Of a DNA stretch of 42,667 bases, positions 1-5,243 are shown one piece after another. Numbering within the stretch: the first letter of the stretch is position 1; each line of letters begins with the position of its first letter. The translations under genes and the position numbers were made by a program. The DNA is taken from positions 1-42,667 of the forward strand of contig JAFLVA010000011.1 of assembly GCA_022508525.1 (NCBI GenBank), written 5' to 3'. The stretch comes from Erysipelotrichales bacterium (GTDB lineage: Bacteria > Bacillota_I > Bacilli_A > RFN20 > CAG-826). Below the pieces are notes generated by a model, which had not been told where the DNA came from, searched no databases, and worked only from the letters and a program-made list of their open reading frames with translations.

Positions 1-701
1 CATTTGAAAGTGGAAGTAAGTTAGAAACTATTGGAAGTTCAGCATTCTCTAGCTGTAGTTCCTTAACCTCAATAGTAATCCCAAGTAGTGTTACGAGTAT
101 TGGAAATTATGCATTCTCTGGATGTACAAAATTAAAAACAGTAACATTTGAAAGTGGAAGTAAATTAGAAGCTATTGGAATTTATGTATTCAATGACTGT
201 GGTTCTTTGCAATATAATGAATATGGAAATTGTTATTATTTAGGAAATAATGAAAATCCATATTTAGCATTAGTAAAAGCAAAAGATAAAGATATAACAG
301 AAGTAACAATATCAAATAATACAAAATTTATTATGAGCAATGCATTCGAAATTTATAAGTCCTTGACCTCAATTATAATCCCAAGTAGTGTCACAAGTAT
401 CGGAAGTTTAGCATTCTGTGATTGCACAAATTTGCAAACAGTAACATTTGAAAGTGGAAGTAAATTAGAAACTATTGGCAGTTATGCATTCTCTGGCTGT
501 AATTCCTTGACCTCAATAGTAATCCCAAGTAGTGTTACGAGTATTGAAAATTCTGCATTCTATGGATGTTATTCCTTAACATTCTATTGTGAGGTAAGTA
601 GCCAACCAAGTGAATGGTCATCAAATTGGAATTACTATAGACCAGTATATTGGTCAGGGGAATGGTCGTACGTTAATGGAGTACCAACACCAAATAAATA
701 A
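1..701 (+). CDS. BspA-like leucine-rich repeat surface protein, 3' part
   Basis: The gene is cut by the window start; frame 3 is open from base 3 to the TAA at 699-701, giving 232 visible residues. The protein consists of BspA-type (LRR_5) repeats: alternating blocks such as LTSIVIPSSVTSIGNYAFSGC and TVTFESGSKLETIG, with the AF..C turn recurring about every 23 residues. Residues from about 68 to 105 form a non-repeat insert (YLGNNENPYLALVKAKD). The last 40 residues are a Trp/Tyr-rich tail without repeats and without an LPXTG motif or a membrane helix. Family knowledge: such proteins are secreted or surface-bound adhesins in gut Firmicutes; the signal peptide would lie in the missing part. The TTG at 207 is internal, not a start. 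The C-terminal identity is secure; total length and anchoring are unknown. Confidence 0.85.
   Translation, partial: FESGSKLETIGSSAFSSCSSLTSIVIPSSVTSIGNYAFSGCTKLKTVTFESGSKLEAIGIYVFNDCGSLQYNEYGNCYYLGNNENPYLALVKAKDKDITEVTISNNTKFIMSNAFEIYKSLTSIIIPSSVTSIGSLAFCDCTNLQTVTFESGSKLETIGSYAFSGCNSLTSIVIPSSVTSIENSAFYGCYSLTFYCEVSSQPSEWSSNWNYYRPVYWSGEWSYVNGVPTPNK
3..545 (+). repeat. Near-identical DNA repeats inside the LRR gene
   Basis: Two nucleotide modules recur almost unchanged. The block encoding TFESGSKLE.IG occurs at about 2-37, 142-179 and 442-479. The block encoding LTSI.IPSSVTSI occurs at about 63-102, 363-402 and 505-545. Synonymous positions are conserved as well as the amino acids, which indicates recent duplication or gene conversion rather than ancient protein repeats. 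Confidence 0.75.
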
Positions 702-777
702 CAAATTTTTTGAACTATCAAAAATTGATATACTAATAGTTTATTTTTGTAATTGATACGAAGGCAGTAGATTGGTT

Positions 778-993
778 ATGAAAGTAAATAAATCCCAAAG
801 TGTATTATTTATTCTATTCTTGTTATTACGAGATGGTTTCGTTGAAAAACAAACAGTAATAAACGAAATTGAGATAAGCGATTTGGATTTTTATAGATAT
901 ATGCAAGAAATAAGGGCATTTTTTGTAAATTTTAATATTGGCATTGAAATTGAATTTCAGAGAAAAGATGGTAGATATCATATACGAAAATGA
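778..993 (+). CDS. Small winged-helix (DeoR/WYL N-terminus-like) protein
   Basis: A 71-residue protein that looks like the free-standing N-terminal DNA-binding domain of WYL/DeoR-type regulators. It has a first helix (QSVLFILFLLLRDGFV), a second helical segment (VINEIEISDLDFYRYMQEIRAF) in the recognition position, and a GRYHIRK wing at the end. No WYL or sugar-binding domain follows. I chose ATG 778 over the TTG six bases upstream because an AAGGCAG-like site lies before it; the site is weak. The gene is about 80 bp downstream of the LRR gene and 80 bp upstream of the PD-(D/E)XK-like gene, so it may regulate this accessory cluster. That is inference. An HTH domain is moderately supported; the target is unknown. 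Confidence 0.5.
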   Translation: MKVNKSQSVLFILFLLLRDGFVEKQTVINEIEISDLDFYRYMQEIRAFFVNFNIGIEIEFQRKDGRYHIRK

Positions 994-1072
994 ACAATTC
1001 ATAAAAGTGCATAAGTACTATTAAAAATATATTTATATAAGATTAATAAATTAATTATTTGAGGAGAAAAAC

Positions 1073-1756
1073 ATGGAAATAAATATAGAATCAATTTTAA
1101 ATAAATTTGGAAATGAAAACAAAATTTTTCAAAGTGAAGCACAATTTCAATTTGAGTTGGCTTATGAACTTCAAAAGCTATATCCATCATATAAAGTATC
1201 AGTCGAAGTTCTATCTGCTAGTAAAAAGATTAATAATAAAACACAAAGATATTACACTGATATTGTTGTATCAGATAAAGAGGGAAACTATATTGTAATA
1301 GAACTAAAATATAAAACAATAGCGAAAGACTATCCGGAGTTTGGGATAAAACATCTAAATCATGGTGCTACAGATCTAGGCAGATTTGATTTTTTATGGG
1401 ATCTTCATAGAATAGAAATGCTGAAAATAAGAGATGACACGTTATTTGAATTCAATAGAAATTTGAAAAAGTTTATTAATGGTTATGCAATTATGCTAAC
1501 AAATGAAAAATTGTATTGGCAAAAAGAAAAAACAAAAACTGAGGCGCTTTATAAGAATTTTTGTATAAGCGACAATGATTTCATAGAAAAAGGGATTCCA
1601 TTAAAATGGTATAAAAAGCGTAATCAATTTAGTGTTGATAATACCCCAAGGAATATAGAATTAGTTTTTAATAATAATTATAAATTTAATTGGAAAAACT
1701 ATAGTTATAATAAAGATTCTTCGCATGACTTTAGGTATGTCCTTTTAGAGGTTTAA
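1073..1756 (+). CDS. PD-(D/E)XK nuclease-superfamily-like protein
   Basis: A 227-residue protein with a good ribosome site (GAGGAG, 7 nt before ATG 1073). The N-terminal half matches a PD-(D/E)XK core: Glu22/Glu28 in a first helix, Asp63 in the strand YYTDIVVS, then Glu77-Leu-Lys79 in the next strand (YIVIELKYK), giving the D...ExK triad. A Gly-rich and Arg-rich stretch near residues 95-105 (HLNHGATDLGRFDFLWD) follows. Such stand-alone proteins are often annotated as hypothetical and occur in defence and mobile islands. It is encoded next to HipA and a probable toxin gene, which fits an accessory island. The substrate is unknown, and activity is inferred from motif geometry only. Confidence 0.6.
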   Translation: MEINIESILNKFGNENKIFQSEAQFQFELAYELQKLYPSYKVSVEVLSASKKINNKTQRYYTDIVVSDKEGNYIVIELKYKTIAKDYPEFGIKHLNHGATDLGRFDFLWDLHRIEMLKIRDDTLFEFNRNLKKFINGYAIMLTNEKLYWQKEKTKTEALYKNFCISDNDFIEKGIPLKWYKKRNQFSVDNTPRNIELVFNNNYKFNWKNYSYNKDSSHDFRYVLLEV

Positions 1757-1851
1757 TTGCATATAAAATTTAACAATAAAGCACAACGTAATTTATGGTA
1801 AAATATTTGCTTTTAATCTTTTGTTTTTTCAAGTAGAATACGAAAAAATCT

Positions 1852-2015
1852 AATAGAAGAAAGTAAGTCATTTCTTCAAGTCATTTAAAAAAATATTGAG
1901 TAAAATATGCAAAATTGAATATTTCGTTTTTTGTTGAATTGTTTTGCATTATTACTCAATTTTTGTTTTAAAAAATTTTTAAAGACAAGAAAGAAATGAT
2001 TAAACAATAACAAAG
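1852..2015 (+). repeat. Structured leader element, copy 1
   Basis: A 164-bp element, roughly 80-85% identical by eye to 3500-3663. It contains an outer inverted repeat (AGTCATTTCTT at 1866-1876 against AAGAAATGATT at 1991-2001). An inner imperfect stem pairs TTGAGTAA and TGCAAAA with TTTTGCA and TTACTCAA, followed by a T-rich tract. A competing 5' hairpin is GAAGAAA against TTTCTTC. In this copy the position of the start codon of copy 2 reads ATA, and homology stops just after it, so no gene follows directly. It lies in the 411-bp gap before hipA, whose remainder is AT-rich with only a TATAAT-like -10 at 2117-2122. Confidence 0.75.
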
Positions 2016-2167
2016 ATAATGAGACAATTTTAATATTAAATTATTGAATAGGCGATTATAGACTTTAATGAACATAATTGATAAAGATTAATTTATAAAA
2101 TCCAAAGTTTATATGTTATAATAAATGCACAATTTGTGATAAGTATACATTGAGCGGAGACAAAAAA

Positions 2168-3475
2168 ATGGCATCACTAGAAGTAAGATTTAAAAATAAA
2201 AAAATAGGAGTAATATCTTTAGAGAATGGTTCTAAAGTGTGCCATTTTGAGTACGATAAGAATTTTATAAATAGTGGTATTGAATTATCTCCTTTTATGA
2301 TGCCTATTTCTAACAAAGTGTCCTCATTTAAAGACTTAGATTATGAAACTTTTAAAGGATTGCCTGGGTTATTTGATGGATCATTACCAGACAAATTTGG
2401 AAGTTTAGCTTTTGATACTTGGCTTAAAATGAAAAATATCAATAAAGAAAATTTTAATATATTAGATTGGCTACGCTTTACTAGTAATCGTGGAATGGGT
2501 GCATTAGAATATTATCCGGCTTTAGAAAATGTTTCTTCATTATCAAAAAAATTAGTGTTAAATGATTTAGTGGATTTTGCAAATAAAGTTTTAAATGACA
2601 AAGAACATGCTTTAACAAAAGATGATGAAGAAGAAATAGAAAATATCATTAATGCATGTTGTTTTGCAGGTGGAGCACGCGCTAAAGCAATAGTAGCGTA
2701 TAACAAAGAAAACGATGAATTTAAATCCGGACATATTGATGTAGGTGAAGGATATGAATACTTTATTCTAAAACTAGATGGAATTAAAAATAACAAAGAT
2801 AAAGAAGATGCTGATAAATCAGAGTTTACAAGAATCGAATATGCTTATTATCTTATGGCATTAGATTCGGGAATTAATATGATGGAGTCAAGACTTTATA
2901 AAGATGGGAAATATTATCACTTTATGACTAAAAGATTTGATCGCTACGTCAAAGACGGAGAAATGCAAAAGATACATATGCAAACACTATGTGATATGAT
3001 GCATTATGATTTTAATACACCGCGAATTGTTAGCTATGAGGAAGTAGCAAACATTATAATTAAATTAGAAAAATCTAATAAAAATATCGAACAATTTTAT
3101 CGCAGAATGGTCTTCAATGTAATTACAAGAAATCAAGATGATCATCTTAAAAATATTTCATTTATAATGGATCAAAAAGGTAATTGGTTATTATCGCCAG
3201 CATATGATGTTACATTTGCCTTTAATCCAAACGGATTTTGGACATGTGAACATCAAATGATAATTAACGGAAAAACCAAAGATATTACTTTATATGATTT
3301 AATATGTTCTGCAAAATCAATGGGAATTGATGCTTTAAAAGCGAAAAAAATAATTACTGAGATAAATAATGTCGTATCAAATTGGAGCAAATATGCAAAA
3401 TCCGCTTATTTGAGTGATGAAACTATTAATGAAATAGAAAGTAAATTCGTATTTCTACTAGATGAATGCTTGTAA
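2168..3475 (+). CDS. hipA: HipA-family serine/threonine kinase (toxin-type)
   Basis: A 435-residue HipA-like kinase. Residues 1 to about 100 form the HipA N-terminal domain (SPFMMPISNK, GLPGLFDGSLPDKFG). The Gly-rich nucleotide loop is G168-G-A-R-A-K173. The catalytic segment R321-N-Q-D-D-H-L-K-N329 matches the RNxDxHxxN signature, with Asp324 as base, and S343-P-A-Y-D347 supplies the metal-binding Asp. All key residues are present, so it looks active. In the best-studied case HipA phosphorylates glutamyl-tRNA synthetase; the target here is unknown. ATG 2168 is preferred over an upstream TTG because GGAG lies 8 nt before it. No hipB-like HTH gene is adjacent, which is unusual. A structured repeat lies on each side (1852-2015 and 3500-3663). 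Confidence 0.88.
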   Translation: MASLEVRFKNKKIGVISLENGSKVCHFEYDKNFINSGIELSPFMMPISNKVSSFKDLDYETFKGLPGLFDGSLPDKFGSLAFDTWLKMKNINKENFNILDWLRFTSNRGMGALEYYPALENVSSLSKKLVLNDLVDFANKVLNDKEHALTKDDEEEIENIINACCFAGGARAKAIVAYNKENDEFKSGHIDVGEGYEYFILKLDGIKNNKDKEDADKSEFTRIEYAYYLMALDSGINMMESRLYKDGKYYHFMTKRFDRYVKDGEMQKIHMQTLCDMMHYDFNTPRIVSYEEVANIIIKLEKSNKNIEQFYRRMVFNVITRNQDDHLKNISFIMDQKGNWLLSPAYDVTFAFNPNGFWTCEHQMIINGKTKDITLYDLICSAKSMGIDALKAKKIITEINNVVSNWSKYAKSAYLSDETINEIESKFVFLLDECL

Positions 3476-3499
3476 TATATTTGTGACATGTTAAAATTT

Positions 3500-3663
3500 A
3501 ATAGAAGATAGTAAGTCATTTCTTCAAATCATCTAATAAATGATTGAGTAAAATATGCAAAATCGAATATTTCATCATTTGATGAGTTGTTTTGCATAAT
3601 TACTCAATTTTTTTGTTTTTAAATATTAACTGATAAGAAAGAAATGATGAAATAATGACAAAG
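3500..3663 (+). repeat. Structured leader element, copy 2, upstream of the nuclease gene
   Basis: The second copy of the element at 1852-2015, of the same length. The outer arms are 3514-3524 (AGTCATTTCTT) and 3639-3648 (AAGAAATGAT). The inner hairpin runs from about 3544 to 3609, with an apical CATC-ATTT-GATG loop, and ends in a long T-run, so it resembles an intrinsic terminator. The purine-rich AAGAAAG that would serve as ribosome site for ATG 3655 lies at the 3' outer arm. A 5' hairpin (GAAGATA with TTTCTTC) would compete with the outer stem. The layout is that of an attenuator or translational switch; this is inference. Confidence 0.75.
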
Positions 3664-4218
3664 GTAAAACGTGAATATACTAATTGCAAAATTGATAAGC
3701 TGGATAAAGAACAATTAGAAGTTTTAAGAAAAGTTTTTCTAAAAGAAAAACAAAAAAAAGCGGAAAATATAAGAGCTTATCAAAATATAGTTAAATCCTC
3801 TGGAAGTAAAAAGTTTGATGTCGATAAGCGTGTTTTAGTTAAATTGAATCAGAATAAAATTTATACAGATTTTAAAGGAAGAAAGGTTAAAATACGTGAT
3901 TATGACATGCAAGGAAATACAGGTGCTGAGCATATTGCTCAAGCAAAGCACCAATTTAAAGAAGAAGATATAGTAAAAATTGGTAATGCATTAGCAGGCC
4001 CAAATAAGTATATTGAAACAGATTTAAAAAAAGGTAATCTTTATATTCTAAATGGTGTATTTGGTATTAATAACAATATGCAGTATTTAATTGTTGCTGT
4101 AGGTGTTGGTAAGAAAGACAGGAACACGATTAAAACTGTATATTTAACAGATGATGATAATTATAAAGAATTAATAAACAAGTATGGAAAAACAAAAAAA
4201 CACGCGATGCGTGTTTAA
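3655..4218 (+). CDS. Probable BECR-fold (PBECR-like) RNase toxin
   Basis: A 187-residue protein. Residues 1-60 are a charged helical N-terminus. Residues about 70-187 resemble phage-type Barnase-EndoU-ColicinE5/D-RelE (PBECR) nuclease domains: a His-rich helix (AEHIAQAKHQF, His93 and His99), then EEDIVKIGNAL, a GPNKYIETD turn, and three strands (NLYILNGVF, YLIVAVGV, IKTVYLTDD). I recognise the pattern, not a specific family, so the call is tentative. The start ATG 3655 has only a weak purine-rich site, which sits at the stem of the structured leader just upstream. The last codons overlap the terminator of a convergent antisense RNA (4194-4318). The combination suggests an RNA-controlled toxin; a phage-derived orphan is the alternative. 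Confidence 0.45.
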   Translation: MTKVKREYTNCKIDKLDKEQLEVLRKVFLKEKQKKAENIRAYQNIVKSSGSKKFDVDKRVLVKLNQNKIYTDFKGRKVKIRDYDMQGNTGAEHIAQAKHQFKEEDIVKIGNALAGPNKYIETDLKKGNLYILNGVFGINNNMQYLIVAVGVGKKDRNTIKTVYLTDDDNYKELINKYGKTKKHAMRV

Positions 4219-4318
4219 TTGTGATAACCAGTACCGGACGCCCTGGATGCTCCTATGTACGCTATTTGTTTAAACAAATAGTGAGAGGAGTTCTAAACCG
4301 GATTTACTCCCTTATCAC
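4194..4318 (-). ncRNA. Structured antisense RNA at the 3' end of the nuclease gene
   Basis: The minus strand has a clear promoter: -35 TTGATT (4348-4353), a 17-bp spacer, and -10 TATACT (4325-4330). The predicted start, near 4318, is the first base of a long nested stem. Its pairs are GTGATAA/TTATCAC (4221-4227 and 4312-4318), CCGG/CCGG, CTCCT/AGGAG, and a perfect 20-bp palindrome CTATTTGTTTAAACAAATAG at 4262-4281. The RNA ends at an intrinsic terminator (AAACACGC, loop, GCGTGTTT, then U-run; 4216 down to 4194) that overlaps the last codons of the nuclease gene. It contains AACUCCU, an anti-Shine-Dalgarno motif. Antitoxin RNA is the favoured reading, by inference. Confidence 0.6.
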
Positions 4319-4353
4319 ATTTATAGTATATGCAAAAAACATTTGTTAATCAA

Positions 4354-4790
4354 GATGATGAGATTATTTTGGCACATTAATTATAGACAGAGTACACATA
4401 ATTGAAAAATTAACTCATTTGTCTACTTACTAAATCACAAGAAAATTTATTAAGCGTGGAAAAAAAGTTATATGAGGGCATTTTGCTTTTAAAATAGATG
4501 CAAAATAAAACACATTAAGCATAAATATAGATTTAAAAATAAAAAAAAGTAGTTGATGAACTGATTTAACGTATATCAACTACATTAATTATTATACAAT
4601 AATTATTGTATAAGTAAACAAAAGAACAGACAAATTCAAAAAAGTAGAAAGAGTCAAAAATAAACTTTATAAAGTTTTACTTTTTTCCTTTCCTTTTTTT
4701 ATTAAGCAACATATAATAATAGTGCAAATAAAATTGCTAACGCTGTGAGAATACAGTGGTCTGGCGGAGGCGTTTGGTCTCCATTTTTTA
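4354..4790. other. AT-rich intergenic region with hairpins, no gene supported
   Basis: No convincing coding region was found. Structures seen are a hairpin at about 4552-4584 (GTAGTTGAT with ATATCAACTAC), a perfect 22-bp palindrome at 4592-4613, and a terminator-like AAACTTTATAAAGTTT followed by T-rich sequence at about 4664-4700. A GC-richer patch at 4741-4782 stands out from its surroundings. On the minus strand the patch lies in a stop-to-stop frame (4702-4794) encoding a hydrophobic tail without a usable start codon. Confidence 0.5.
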
Positions 4791-4824
4791 TTGACTAGTT
4801 TATAAAATTAGATATAATAAGTGT

Positions 4825-4938
4825 TGGAAGTAGCTAATGATCCATTTGCGAATGGTGCTTACTTCCTTTATTAAAGGTCAATTATATTGACTGAATACAT
4901 CAACAACCACCATCAAATGATTGGTGGTTTTTATTTTT
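4825..4938 (+). ncRNA. Candidate small structured RNA
   Basis: A strong promoter, TTGACT (4791-4796), 16 bp, TATAAT (4813-4818), points to a start near 4825. The RNA would fold into three consecutive hairpins. Hairpin 1 pairs GGAAGTAGC (4826-4834) with GCTTACTTCC (4857-4866) and encloses CCATT-TGCG-AATGG. Hairpin 2 is GTCAAT-TAT-ATTGAC (4877-4891). Hairpin 3 is a terminator, ACCACCA with TGGTGGT (4906-4928), followed by a T-run. No ribosome site or convincing ORF is present. It ends before the alaS T-box and is not part of it. The function is unknown. Confidence 0.6.
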
Positions 4939-5012
4939 ATGAAAATAATGTGCATATACTTTTTTGCAATAAAAAGTATGTTTAAAAAAATGAAAGTGTG
5001 TTATAATACATC

Positions 5013-5224
5013 TAAATCAGAGCAGAAGAAGAAATTTAAGTTCAGGATTTATTAGAGATAGTCTAGCGGTGAAAAAGACTAACTTCCCCTTAAATGAGCC
5101 ACTTCTAAGAGCGAGCAAAACTCGACGTTAACTGCGTTAAAGTAAATTAAGTGCACTATTAAGTGAAATAGGATGGTACCGCGATTATTTCGTTCCTTAT
5201 GATGTTTTAAGGAACGTTTTTTTA
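5013..5224 (+). promoter_or_regulatory. T-box leader of alaS (tRNA-Ala sensing)
   Basis: The conserved antiterminator core GGATGGTACCGCG lies at 5171-5183. In Stem I, AGAAG and ATTTAAG pair with CTTAAAT and CTTCT, leaving an internal loop that exposes GCC (5098-5100), an alanine codon followed by A, as the specifier. The terminator is CGTTCCTT (5191-5198) with AAGGAACG (5209-5216) and a T-run. A TATAAT at 5002-5007 is the likely -10. Uncharged tRNA-Ala would stabilise the antiterminator and switch alaS on. Confidence 0.93.
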
Positions 5225-5243
5225 TGTTTAGGAGTGATATTTT

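Noticed and set aside
999-1190. Minus-strand ORF of 63 codons opposite the PD-(D/E)XK-like gene
   Set aside because: Shadow of the AT-rich sense gene; no ribosome site and no domain pattern.
1852-2015. CRISPR repeat or insertion-sequence end
   Set aside because: Only two copies, no spacer periodicity, no transposase gene and no clear target-site duplication. A miniature element is not fully excluded.
2512-2796. Minus-strand ORF of 94 codons inside hipA
   Set aside because: It lies wholly within the conserved hipA frame and has a Ser/Phe-rich composition typical of an antisense shadow.
4825-4938. tracrRNA, 6S RNA or riboswitch identity for the small RNA
   Set aside because: No cas genes or repeats nearby, far too short for 6S RNA, and it terminates before any coding region.
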